Part shown: positions 17,004-24,831 of the stretch, piece after piece
Layout of the letters: the number at the start of each line of letters is the position of its first letter
Numbering within the stretch: the first letter of the stretch is position 1
DNA from: Methylaequor sp002691245
Lineage (GTDB): Bacteria; Pseudomonadota; Alphaproteobacteria; Methylaequorales; Methylaequoraceae
NCBI GenBank assembly: GCA_002691245.1
Contig: NZHH01000057.1
Span: 1 to 34,994, forward strand
Direction: 5' to 3'
DNA: 34,994 nt
Notes under the pieces: model-generated
The model's database searches: none
What the model was told of the DNA's origin: nothing
Seen by the model: only the letters and a program-made list of their open reading frames with translations
Program-made: the position numbers and the translations under genes

Positions 17004-18094
17004 CTATGATATTCTATTCATCAATTCTTCAATCTCAATGTAATCAGATTCAATTATTTTTTTTAATTTCATTGTTCCAGCTCCATCAGATCTTACTACA
17101 ATACCATCAACATCAATACCTGGCGTCTTTACTGGGATGAAAACGTCGTAATTTTTTCTATTCTTTGTACTTGGATGTCCAATCACAATATTGGTCTTAA
17201 AATTTATTATATTTGGGTTTTTATTCAGGTTTGAAAAAAAAATTTGGGTATCAATTTTTTTTTTTGAATAAATGATATATTTTGAAATGGATTATAAAAA
17301 ACTCCCCAATCGGTGAATCTTACTGAGCCAGGAAAACCAGTTTTTGAAACACAAGAATTTACATAACCTGCTGAATTATTATGACCAGACAGCCTAAAAA
17401 GTCTGATTTTTTTTTTATTGTTATTCAAATCTTCAGATATCCTTAATAATTGTTGAGTAAACATAAAATCATTATCTGGATTAAAAATAATGACTGGGTA
17501 ATTTGACTTTTCTATTTTATTTTTAATATCTAAAAATTTATTCTTAAACCCCAAGCCTTGAAAATAATCACAATACAAATTTAAAAAATCAAATATCGTC
17601 TTTAGTCTGAATTCTTTCTTGTAAATTGAAAAAATTTTTTCACTGAAAAAAAATATAGAATTTTGATTTTTTCTGGGAGACCAATTCATTTTTTGTTTAA
17701 GTCTAAAAAGATTATTTTTTTCAAAATTTCCTACAATTATTACCAAATCTGATCTTTTTCTTAATTCATTAAAAGATACTAAGGATGCACCATACATTTG
17801 ATAAGCTGAATAAAAATTATTTATCTCATTTGATTCAGTGTGACTTACACATAACCTTTTTTTTTCAGCAAATGAAAGAATTGAATTAATAGACTTTTGA
17901 TCACATGCAAGTCCATCCAAATGTGCTGTTTTCTTTTTTTTTAATACTTCTGATATCTTTTTGATTGCTTTGTCTAAAGTTACTTCAAAACCATTAATCA
18001 TGGGACTTGAGTTATTAAGAAATTCTTCTCTTTCTTTGTCTATAATTTGATTTGTAATCCCAAATAAGAAAAAATCATTCAAATTTTCATTCAT
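17004..18094 (-). CDS. fhcB: Formyltransferase/hydrolase complex subunit B (FhcB), frameshifted at an A11 tract
   Basis: Related to the molybdopterin subunit FwdB of formylmethanofuran dehydrogenase, but in bacteria part of the hydrolytic Fhc complex. Part one (18094 to 17225, 289 aa) has the FwdB-like LDGLACDQKSINSIL near residue 60 and DLVIIVGNFEKN. Part two (open to 17004) has IGHPSTKN and DVFIPVKTPGIDVDGIVVR, the usual FhcB C-terminus. The frames differ by one base. The second frame stays open back through an A11 run (T11 at 17255-17265 on the plus strand), and one extra A gives a smooth junction KKKIDTQIFFSNLNKNPN and a normal length of about 363 aa. A sequencing error, a true mutation, or slippage on A11 would all explain it. 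Start overlaps the pcd stop by one base; stop is one base from fhcD. Confidence 0.82.
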
Positions 18095-18468
18095 TATTTA
18101 GAATATTTTATGTAAGCAAAACGAGGATCTGTAGGTGTACCTTCAAGAGAACTCACTTCATTTTTTGGGTTCCATAACACAAACTCATCTATTTTTTTTG
18201 CTAAATCAAAGTCGAGTTGTGTGATACCCTTCATTGAGTGGTTCATTAACTTGACCTCAACAAACGCATAGGAAACTTGAAGATCAGGATGGTGCCAGGC
18301 TGCTTCAGCTAAATGCCCAATCGAATTAACCACCATTAATGTAGATTTCCAACTATGAGTCTTATAAGTTTTTCGGATCCATTTTCCGTCATATTCCCAG
18401 CCTTTTAATTTTTTTTCTAAGATTTTATTTATTTCTGACTCATTAAAAACTTTTATTTCTTCACTCAC
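18094..18468 (-). CDS. Pterin-4a-carbinolamine dehydratase-like protein (PCD/DCoH)
   Basis: 124 aa. The DCoH signature is present: EAAWHHPDLQVSYAFVEVKL followed by NHSMKGITQLDFDLA, which holds the two histidines of HHPD, the aromatic, the second histidine and a later aspartate. The family dehydrates 4a-hydroxytetrahydropterins. Copies occur inside bacterial H4MPT gene clusters, where a role with the C1 pterin is inferred rather than proven. A longer frame opens at a GTG at 18495; the GTG at 18468 was chosen because AAAGGA lies 6 nt before it. First gene of the pcd-fhcB-fhcD-fhcC unit, with the divergent RFAP synthase gene upstream. Family firm; role open. Confidence 0.85.
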   Translation of the reverse strand: MSEEIKVFNESEINKILEKKLKGWEYDGKWIRKTYKTHSWKSTLMVVNSIGHLAEAAWHHPDLQVSYAFVEVKLMNHSMKGITQLDFDLAKKIDEFVLWNPKNEVSSLEGTPTDPRFAYIKYSK

Positions 18469-18556
18469 AATTAATCCTTTATTTTTTTTTTTCACTAGTA
18501 AAAGAATATAATAGTATATTTAAAATTTAAATTAATAAATACACAAAAAAAATTAT

Positions 18557-19531
18557 ATGAGAAATAAACTTATTATTAATTCGCCTGCAAGGCTCCATAT
18601 AGGGTTTCTTGACCTTCAAAGTCAGAGTTCCAGAATGTTTGGAAGTATTGGGTTAACTATTGATAATTTCGTCTATAATATAAAAATTGAAAAATCAAAA
18701 AATACTCATATTATTTGTCAAAATTTAATTGCAAAGTCTAAGATAAAAGAAATCATCAAATCAATAAAAAAGAAATATTCAATTGGTAATTTTACAATTA
18801 ATATTTTGAATGAAATTCCTTTACATATGGGTTTAGGTTCAGGAACGCAATTAGCTCTTTCAATTGGGTTTCTGATATCTGAGTGCTTTGAATTGAAATT
18901 ATCAACCGATCGGTTGGCTCTGATTTTGAAAAGAGGTAGAAGATCAGGTGTTGGTATAGAATCTTTTAAAAAGGGGGGGGTTAATATTGATGTGGGAAAA
19001 ATTAGAAACTCAAAAAAAATCCCTTTAAATTTAATGAATATCAAATGGCCAAAAGCTTGGCGTATTCTCCTTCTTATGGATTCAAATATCACAGGCGTTC
19101 ACGGAGAAAAAGAAGTTAAAGAATTTAAAGAACTTAATGTCAGTGACTCAAAAATGTCAAATTTAAATTGTAAATCATTAGTCATGAATATTATTCCTGG
19201 AATAATCGAATGTAATTTTAGGGAATTTTCATTTGGATTGAGAAATATCCAAGATAATATGTCAACAATTTTTTATGGTAGCCCCAGAAGATTTGCAAGT
19301 AAAAATTTAGAAAAAATTTTCTCGGACATTGAAAAGAGAGGTATCTTAAGCTTTGGTCAATCTTCATGGGGACCAACTGGCTTCATTTTTTTTGAAAATT
19401 CCAAAAAAAGAAATGAGTTGTTAAATTACTTAGAAAATTATATTAGTTTAAACAATATGCATGGGCTAAAAATTTTAAAAGTGGAAGGCAGAAACTTTGG
19501 AAAAAAATTTGTAAATGAAGGAGACTTATGA
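18557..19531 (+). CDS. mptG: Beta-ribofuranosylaminobenzene 5'-phosphate synthase (RFAP synthase)
   Basis: 324 aa, GHMP-kinase-like fold. RFAP synthase condenses p-aminobenzoate with PRPP, the first committed step of H4MPT biosynthesis. Family strings are SPARLHIGFLDL at residues 9-20, SIGLTID, the GHMP glycine motif HMGLGSGTQLALSIGF near residue 92, RGRRSGVGIESFKKGGVNID near residue 128, and GQSSWGPTGFIF near the C-terminus. The corresponding protein of methylotrophs is also known as Orf4. It opens a plus-strand operon; the stop overlaps mtdB as ATGA. A G7 run near 18971 is in frame. Confidence 0.93.
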   Translation: MRNKLIINSPARLHIGFLDLQSQSSRMFGSIGLTIDNFVYNIKIEKSKNTHIICQNLIAKSKIKEIIKSIKKKYSIGNFTINILNEIPLHMGLGSGTQLALSIGFLISECFELKLSTDRLALILKRGRRSGVGIESFKKGGVNIDVGKIRNSKKIPLNLMNIKWPKAWRILLLMDSNITGVHGEKEVKEFKELNVSDSKMSNLNCKSLVMNIIPGIIECNFREFSFGLRNIQDNMSTIFYGSPRRFASKNLEKIFSDIEKRGILSFGQSSWGPTGFIFFENSKKRNELLNYLENYISLNNMHGLKILKVEGRNFGKKFVNEGDL

Positions 19532-20427
19532 CTAAAAAAAACATTCTACACATGATCAGTCCTCAAGAAAACGTGAGTCCATTTGATGTAAACATGGCAT
19601 GCGATGCTGGCTACGATCTTGTGATACCTTACACTAATGTAAACCTTACAGATGTAAAAGGACTTGTTCAAGATGCTATCTTTTCTAGATCAATAAAAGA
19701 TGCAAAAAGAACAGGTATCTTCATTTGTGGGAAAGACGCTTCACTAGCTCTTGATATGATGGATTTGGCAAAGAAATCAATGGTACCACCTTTTGAAATT
19801 TCAGTTTTTCCTGATCCAGCAGGCTCGTTTACAACAGCGGCAGCAATGGTTGCTTGTACGGAAAAAACCTTAAAAGAAAAATTTAAAACAGATCTTAAAA
19901 ATAAAAATGTTGTGATTTATGGTGGAAAAGGAATTGTTGGAGGAATTTCTGCAATTATGTGTGCAAAATATGGATCTAAATGCACCATCGTAGGTTATGA
20001 TGGTATTGAAAATGTTTCAAAAAAAGCTGATGAATATAAAAATAGATTTGAGGTAAATATTAGTCCTGCAGATGGGTCGAGTGATGAATTAAATTCATCT
20101 TATTTACCAGATGCAGATATAATTTTTTGTGCAGCTAGAGCAGGAACTCAAGTNATAAGTAAAGAACAATTNAANTTAGCTACTAATTCGAAAATACTTG
20201 CAGATGTAAATGCAGTTCCACCTGCAGGNCTAGAAGGGGTTGNACTTAAAGACGATGACTCTNNGCATNCATGTGGAGCANTNTCTATTGGGCCACTTAC
20301 ATCTGGTGATGTCAAAGTAAAAACTCAATACAGAATGTTTGAAAAAATGTGTACAAGCGATATACCACTCTATTTAAATTTCGATGAAGCTCTTGAAACA
20401 GCCAGAGAAATAATAGGCATAAAATAA
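19528..20427 (+). CDS. mtdB: NAD(P)-dependent methylene-H4MPT dehydrogenase (MtdB)
   Basis: 299 aa. It oxidises methylene-H4MPT to methenyl-H4MPT. ILHMISPQENVSPFDVNMACDAGYD opens the protein and is characteristic of Mtd proteins. VFPDPAGSFTTAAAMVA near residue 95 forms part of the pterin pocket, and NVVIYGGKGIVGGISAIMCA near residue 128 is the dinucleotide-binding glycine motif. Closer to MtdB than to MtdA by its setting among H4MPT genes. Start overlaps the RFAP synthase stop by 4 nt. A group of Ns at 20154-20283 is partly at first and second codon positions. Confidence 0.93.
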   Translation: MTKKNILHMISPQENVSPFDVNMACDAGYDLVIPYTNVNLTDVKGLVQDAIFSRSIKDAKRTGIFICGKDASLALDMMDLAKKSMVPPFEISVFPDPAGSFTTAAAMVACTEKTLKEKFKTDLKNKNVVIYGGKGIVGGISAIMCAKYGSKCTIVGYDGIENVSKKADEYKNRFEVNISPADGSSDELNSSYLPDADIIFCAARAGTQXISKEQXXLATNSKILADVNAVPPAXLEGVXLKDDDSXHXCGAXSIGPLTSGDVKVKTQYRMFEKMCTSDIPLYLNFDEALETAREIIGIK

Positions 20428-20483
20428 AAAACATACTAATCATTTCTTCATACTGTGAGGACTTAGCTAAAGTATTTTATAAT

Positions 20484-21500
20484 TTGAACTATAATGTCTT
20501 TGTAGTTAGTAATTTCAATAGTCTAAATTTAAAAAGATACTGTAAGAAAATCTTGATATATAATTTTAAAGAGCATAAAAGAATCGAAAAATATATTTGT
20601 AAAATCTGTATTGAAAAGAAAATTGAAATTTTAATAGGTTCGGATTTTGCCGAAAACCCAGAAAAACTCAATTTTCCCAATGTTCCAAATAAAGGCAATA
20701 AAACTTCTNTTCACAAAAAAATTAATTCTTTATATTTTTTTAGGAGTTTAAAGGAAAATAAGATACCAATTCCAAGCTGGTCATTAAAAAAACCACTTTT
20801 TGGTAATTGGTTGATAAAAGATATGAGAAGTTATGGAGGCATAGGGGTTAGAAGAATANATNNAAAGGGAAAAAGAAAAAAAAATCAATATTATCAAAAA
20901 CTAGTTGAGGGTGAACATATNTCAATACAATTTTATTGTGATAAAAAAGTCAATAAGATACTCTCAATTTGCGATCAAATTTTCAGTAAAAGAAAAGACC
21001 AACCTTTTATAATAGAAACNATTATCACGAGAAGTGTNAATTTAAATNTATATAAAAAATTAAAAGAAATTTGTGATNTTTTGGNGACTNAATTTAATCT
21101 CAATGGAATTAACAGTCTNGATGTAATATTGNATAAAAAGTTAAATAGATTAATTGTAATCGANCTAAATGCTAGACCTGGCCTTAGTACAAATATTTTA
21201 TTAAAAAAATATAAGAATCTTTATGATAGAGATTTCTTAAGTTCAAATTTCTATCATGATAAATTCTTTTATGGNACTAAGATACTCTACAGTAAAAAAA
21301 AAATAATAATNANTAAGAAAAAAANTGANTTTATTAAAAGCTTGTCANCCTCNAATTCATTTTCTGAACTTCCAATTTATAATGAGACTATTTNAACAAA
21401 TCAACCAATTTGCCTAATTCACTCAAAATCAAAAAAAAAAGAAATACTGAGAGAAAACCTAAAAAAAATATCGTATAAGATTTATAAAAACCTTAATTAA
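20484..21500 (+). CDS. ATP-grasp protein of the H4MPT cluster (OrfY-like); N-terminus probably longer
   Basis: 338 aa from the first usable codon, a TTG at 20484. ATP-grasp features are KDMRSYGGIGVRRI near residue 112 (ATP lid), QKLVEGEHxSIQFYCD near residue 141, and LNGINSxDVILxKKLNRLIVIxLNARPGLST near residues 215-245 (metal ligands). ATP-grasp ligases occur in these clusters and probably act in H4MPT or methylofuran maturation, for instance by adding glutamate; the substrate is not known. The frame stays open upstream to an ATA at 20424 that overlaps the mtdB stop, adding 20 residues (ILIISSYCEDLAKVFYNL) that look like the normal first beta-alpha unit. A rare ATA or ATT start is therefore likely. 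Many Ns. The Orf name is by position and is uncertain. Confidence 0.8.
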   Translation: MNYNVFVVSNFNSLNLKRYCKKILIYNFKEHKRIEKYICKICIEKKIEILIGSDFAENPEKLNFPNVPNKGNKTSXHKKINSLYFFRSLKENKIPIPSWSLKKPLFGNWLIKDMRSYGGIGVRRIXXKGKRKKNQYYQKLVEGEHXSIQFYCDKKVNKILSICDQIFSKRKDQPFIIEXIITRSXNLNXYKKLKEICDXLXTXFNLNGINSXDVILXKKLNRLIVIXLNARPGLSTNILLKKYKNLYDRDFLSSNFYHDKFFYXTKILYSKKKIIXXKKKXXFIKSLSXXNSFSELPIYNETIXTNQPICLIHSKSKKKEILRENLKKISYKIYKNLN

Positions 21501-21508
21501 TTCAAATA

Positions 21509-22462
21509 ATGAAATACAGCATAAATAAACATACAAACATACTTGTTGAAAATTTGAAGAAGGAACACGAGAAATTATCTTTAGGTTTAGATGTTGATGG
21601 CCCNTTGGGGTCTTCAATTATAGATGCAGGTATAAATCATAATGGAAGTATTGAAGCTGGTATTAAAATATCAGAAATTTGCCTTGGGGGACTCGGCATT
21701 GTAAACATTTCATCAACACATGAGTATAAAAATTGCATTGTAAATGTAAACGTTCATGCTTCTAACCCAGTATTGGCTTGTCTCGGTTCGCAATATGCAG
21801 GGTGGAGTTTAAATCACAATGATTTTTTTTCTCTTGGATCTGGACCTGCNAGATCATTAGCACAGAAAGAGGAAATATTTTCTGAATTGAATTATCAAGA
21901 CAAAAGTTCTTCTACATGCATTGTACTTGAAGTTGACAAGATACCTCCCAACGAAATTGTCAAAAAAATATCAACCGACTGTAAAATTCCAACAAAATCA
22001 ATAACATTCATATTAACTCCTACAACGTCCATATGTGGAACAATACAAGTTGTTTCTAGGGTCTTAGAGGTAGCAATACATAAAATACATGAATTAGAAT
22101 TTCCTCTAGATAAAATAGTTCATGGTTTTGCGACGGCACCTATTCCGCCTGTCGCTGATAATTTTATCTCTGGTATGGGAAGAACAAACGATGCAATAAT
22201 ATATGGCGGTAGAGTAAATCTTTGCATAGATGAGAATGAAGAAAAAATCATAGAACTTTCAAAAAACCTCCCAAGCTTAAATTCAAAGGACTATGGGAAG
22301 CCCTTTAAACAAATATTTTTAGATAATAATAAAGACTTTTATAAAATNGACGGATCATTATTCAGTCCAGCATTTGTNATAATAAATTCAAAAAGATCAG
22401 GAAAAACATATTCATCCGGCAAACTAAATTTTGATCTAGTCGAAAAATCATTTAGTTCATAG
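21509..22462 (+). CDS. mch: Methenyl-H4MPT cyclohydrolase (Mch)
   Basis: 317 aa, standard length. It interconverts methenyl-H4MPT and 5-formyl-H4MPT between MtdB and Fhc. Family stretches include DAGINHNGSIEAGIKISEICLGGLG near residue 38, NVHASNPVLACLGSQYAGW near residue 86, SLGSGPARSLAQKE near residue 108, TPTTSICGTIQVVSRVLEVA near residue 171 and HGFATAPIPPVADNF near residue 207. ATG start 8 nt after the ATP-grasp gene; the next gene begins one base after its stop. The four Ns lie in wobble positions or leave conserved residues readable. Confidence 0.96.
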   Translation: MKYSINKHTNILVENLKKEHEKLSLGLDVDGXLGSSIIDAGINHNGSIEAGIKISEICLGGLGIVNISSTHEYKNCIVNVNVHASNPVLACLGSQYAGWSLNHNDFFSLGSGPXRSLAQKEEIFSELNYQDKSSSTCIVLEVDKIPPNEIVKKISTDCKIPTKSITFILTPTTSICGTIQVVSRVLEVAIHKIHELEFPLDKIVHGFATAPIPPVADNFISGMGRTNDAIIYGGRVNLCIDENEEKIIELSKNLPSLNSKDYGKPFKQIFLDNNKDFYKXDGSLFSPAFXIINSKRSGKTYSSGKLNFDLVEKSFSS

Positions 22463-22463
22463 C

Positions 22464-23342
22464 ATGTACTCTNTTGCTTTAATTAGTGATGTACACGATT
22501 GGCATAGCGATCAAATAGAGATTAATTTAAAAAGACAAGATTGTAGGGTATTTAGAGTTAAATATAATGATCTAGATTTATCATTACATAATTCTAAAAA
22601 AAGGAAATTAAATTCTAATTTTAAAAAATTTCACGGAGTTTGGTCTAGATTTATAGGAAATGGATCGATAGAAGAAATAACAACTAAGCTNACTTTTCTT
22701 CATCTGATGGAAGAAATGGGAATTTATGTNCATAATTCAGCTAAAATTATTGAACAAACNGTTGATAAAGTTAGAACTACTGGATTACTTAACCTAAATG
22801 AAATTTTAACTCCAAATACTTTTGTTAGAATTGGAAATGTAAAAAATTTCAAATTAAAAAAAAAACATCTAATCAAACCAATTTTTGGATCTCAAGGTAA
22901 GAATATTTTCTTATTGAACAAATCAATCGATCTTAAAAAAATTCGCTCTATTGGGAATGTATTTTATCTTCAAGAATTTCTCCAAGATCCAAAAAAAAAA
23001 AAGTTTTGGGATCTAAGAATTTTAGTTAGTAATCATAAAATAATATCTATAATGAAAAGAATATCTAAAAATTTTATTACAAATGTTTATCAAGGTGCGG
23101 AAACAGAAATAATACTAAACAATGAAAAAATTAACGAAATAGCTACAAAAGTCTCAAAGGTTTTCAATCTCAGTTATGGTGGAATTGATGTAATATATCA
23201 TAAAAGAAAATATTATGTTTTAGAAGTAAATAGTGTCCCATCATGGAAAGCTTTACAAAAATTAGAAACAAAGGATATTTCTAAGATTCTTGTTAAAGAC
23301 TTCTTAAGAAATTTAAAAAGAAAATGTCGAGTGAATTGTTAA
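22464..23342 (+). CDS. RimK-like ATP-grasp ligase, Orf5-type
   Basis: 292 aa. Rossmann-like N-terminus (ALISDVHDWHSDQIEINL), then an ATP-grasp domain: HLIKPIFGSQGKNIFLL near residue 133, YLQEFLQDPKKKKFWDLRILV near residue 172, and YGGIDVIYHKRKYYVLEVNSVPSWKAL near residues 238-264 with acidic metal ligands (D, E, N). RimK-type enzymes add glutamate residues. The gene order mch-orf5-orf7-fae matches that described for Methylobacterium, where Orf5 is needed for the H4MPT route. It probably takes part in making the cofactor side chain, but the substrate is unknown. Overlaps the next gene by 19 nt. An A12 tract at about 22991 is in frame. Confidence 0.82.
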   Translation: MYSXALISDVHDWHSDQIEINLKRQDCRVFRVKYNDLDLSLHNSKKRKLNSNFKKFHGVWSRFIGNGSIEEITTKXTFLHLMEEMGIYXHNSAKIIEQXVDKVRTTGLLNLNEILTPNTFVRIGNVKNFKLKKKHLIKPIFGSQGKNIFLLNKSIDLKKIRSIGNVFYLQEFLQDPKKKKFWDLRILVSNHKIISIMKRISKNFITNVYQGAETEIILNNEKINEIATKVSKVFNLSYGGIDVIYHKRKYYVLEVNSVPSWKALQKLETKDISKILVKDFLRNLKRKCRVNC

Positions 23343-24166
23343 AAAAAATTTATATTAAGTGTTGCTCCGATGAATTAAGAATAAATAAACCAGGAAATCA
23401 CAGCTCATTTTCCAAAATTCTAGGAATGAGTGAACATAAATTTAGATATGCAGCAACAATATCAGCAAAATTCCTCGCAGACCCAAAATTAAGTCTAGGT
23501 GAATCTATTTATCTGGCTTCTAAAAATTGTAAAATCATCCTAAATTCAAACTATAATTTAGGCATCATTTTACTTTGTGCGCCTTTAATAAAAGTTACAA
23601 TGAATCATAAGTTAAATTTTAAAAACAACTTAACAGAGTTATTGAATTCAATTTCAAAAAAAGATGGTAAACTAATTATAAAATCAATAACTTTCGTCAA
23701 ACCAGGTGGAATTTCAAATTATGAAGGTTCGGGAAATGTTTTTGAATTTAATGAAGAATCAAATTTTTTAGAAATAATGAAATTAGGTTCCAAATGGGAT
23801 AGAATTTCACGTTGTTATATTAATAATTATATTGAAATTTTAGACTTTGGTTTACCTCTTCTAAGATCATTAAAAAAAAAAATTTCGATGGAACGTGCTA
23901 TAGAAAATCTGTATTTAGGTTTTCTTTCTTCCTCTTTAGATAGTCATATTCAGAGAAAACACGGCTATAGAAAAGCAAAAATTGTAATGAAAAAGAGCTT
24001 AGAAATACAAAAAAAAATAAATATTTTTAGAGAAAATAAAGATTTACTTACAAAACTAGACTTATATTTAAAGAAATTTCATTTGAATCCGGGAACTTGT
24101 GCTGATTTAACAGTTACAACCTTGCTAATGGATAAAATTAGAGATATATTCAAGATTCCATTATAA
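23324..24166 (+). CDS. Triphosphoribosyl-dephospho-CoA synthase-like protein (CitG/MdcB family), Orf7-type
   Basis: 280 aa, alpha-helical. The CitG family motif INKPGNHSSFS is at residues 19-29, LGIILLCAPLIK near residue 80 replaces the usual LGxxLLxAPL, and FVKPGGISNYEGSGNVFEF, HIQRKHGYRKAK and LNPGTCADLTVTTLL follow. CitG proteins transfer a triphosphoribosyl group to dephospho-CoA; in methylotrophs the Orf7 homologue belongs to the H4MPT gene set and presumably acts on a phosphoribosyl part of the cofactor. No citrate lyase genes are near, so that role is unlikely. ATG start inside orf5; fae follows after 41 bp. Confidence 0.85.
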   Translation: MSSELLKKIYIKCCSDELRINKPGNHSSFSKILGMSEHKFRYAATISAKFLADPKLSLGESIYLASKNCKIILNSNYNLGIILLCAPLIKVTMNHKLNFKNNLTELLNSISKKDGKLIIKSITFVKPGGISNYEGSGNVFEFNEESNFLEIMKLGSKWDRISRCYINNYIEILDFGLPLLRSLKKKISMERAIENLYLGFLSSSLDSHIQRKHGYRKAKIVMKKSLEIQKKINIFRENKDLLTKLDLYLKKFHLNPGTCADLTVTTLLMDKIRDIFKIPL

Positions 24167-24181
24167 TATTTATATTGGAAT

Positions 24182-24203
24182 TATAATAATCTTTATACGG
24201 AGG
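24182..24203 (+). promoter_or_regulatory. Strong ribosome binding site and possible -10 element of fae
   Basis: ACGGAGGA (24197-24204) is the best Shine-Dalgarno match in the window and lies 3-5 nt before the fae ATG. A perfect TATAAT is at 24182-24187, but no convincing -35 is at the right distance. High translation fits Fae, an abundant protein in methylotrophs. The promoter part is tentative. Confidence 0.5.
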
Positions 24204-24207
24204 AAAT

Positions 24208-24717
24208 ATGGCTAAAATCACAAAAATGCTTGTTGGAGAATCATTAGTTGGTGATGGGAATGAAGTTGCTCACATCGATTTGATAATTGGTCCAAGAGGC
24301 ACTCCAGCCGAAACTGCTTTTGCAAATAGCTTGACCAATAATAAAGACGGGTTCACTGCTCTTCTAGCGGTAGTAGCACCGAACCTAATGACAAAACCAG
24401 CAACATGTATGTTTAATAAAGTTACTATTAAGGGTGCAAAGCAAGCTGTTCAAATGTTTGGTCCAGCTCAACATGGTGTAGCAAAAGCTGTAATGGATTG
24501 TGTTGCCGAAGGGACTATACCTGCAGATGAAGCTGATGACTTATTTATTTCTGTTGGTGTATTTATTCACTGGTTAGCTGAGGATGACAAAAAAATCCAA
24601 GAATACAATTATCAAGCTACAAAAGAATCAATTGAAAGAGCAGTAGCTGGAGAGCCAAAAGCCAAAGATGTTGTTTCTGAAAAAGATTCAGCAGAGCATC
24701 CATTCGCTGCAAAATGA
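24208..24717 (+). CDS. fae: Formaldehyde-activating enzyme (Fae)
   Basis: 169 aa, the usual length. Fae condenses formaldehyde with H4MPT to methylene-H4MPT in the cytoplasm. The N-terminus MAKITKMLVGESLVGDGNEVAHIDLIIG contains the catalytic histidine (H22 here). GPRGTPAETAFANSL, TKPATCMFNKVTIKGAKQAVQMFGPAQHGVAKAV and a C-terminal EHPFAAK are all highly conserved in the family. Codon use is less AT-biased than in orf5 and orf7, fitting high expression, and it has its own strong ribosome binding site. It ends in TGA, with an in-frame 23-codon frame just beyond it. Confidence 0.98.
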   Translation: MAKITKMLVGESLVGDGNEVAHIDLIIGPRGTPAETAFANSLTNNKDGFTALLAVVAPNLMTKPATCMFNKVTIKGAKQAVQMFGPAQHGVAKAVMDCVAEGTIPADEADDLFISVGVFIHWLAEDDKKIQEYNYQATKESIERAVAGEPKAKDVVSEKDSAEHPFAAK

Positions 24718-24729
24718 GATTCATCCGAC

Positions 24730-24801
24730 ATGAAGCCATCAACAAATGCTAATGGTGGCGGATGGTTTTCAAGGTTGTTCTCATTTTTCAAGGGAAATTA
24801 A
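24730..24801 (+). CDS. Possible 23-aa small protein after fae, in the fae frame
   Basis: ATG at 24730 to TAA at 24799-24801 encodes a peptide that ends in the aromatic, amphipathic string GGGWFSRLFSFFKGN. It is in the same frame as fae, four codons after the TGA, with no stop between, so it could be a separate peptide, a read-through tail, or a remnant of a longer Fae. Only a weak GAGAT precedes the ATG. Nothing was recognised. Existence as a protein is uncertain. Confidence 0.35.
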   Translation: MKPSTNANGGGWFSRLFSFFKGN

Positions 24802-24803
24802 TA

Positions 24804-24831
24804 TCTAGGGACTAAAAAATCTGTCCCTAGA
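24804..24831. terminator. Hairpin between fae and the convergent HisA-like gene
   Basis: Nine-pair stem TCTAGGGAC / GTCCCTAGA with a 10-nt loop (24813-24822). It spans the stop codon of the minus-strand gene and lies after fae, so it can fold in both transcripts. Neither side has a strong T run, so it may protect or process the 3' ends rather than act as a classical intrinsic terminator. Confidence 0.55.

Noticed and set aside
17004..17186. Separate 60-aa protein after fhcB
   Set aside because: Its sequence (DVFIPVKTPGID) is the C-terminus of FhcB and the frame stays open upstream into the frameshift site.
23324..24166. Citrate lyase accessory gene citG
   Set aside because: No citrate lyase genes are near and the order mch-orf5-orf7-fae identifies it as the H4MPT cluster protein.
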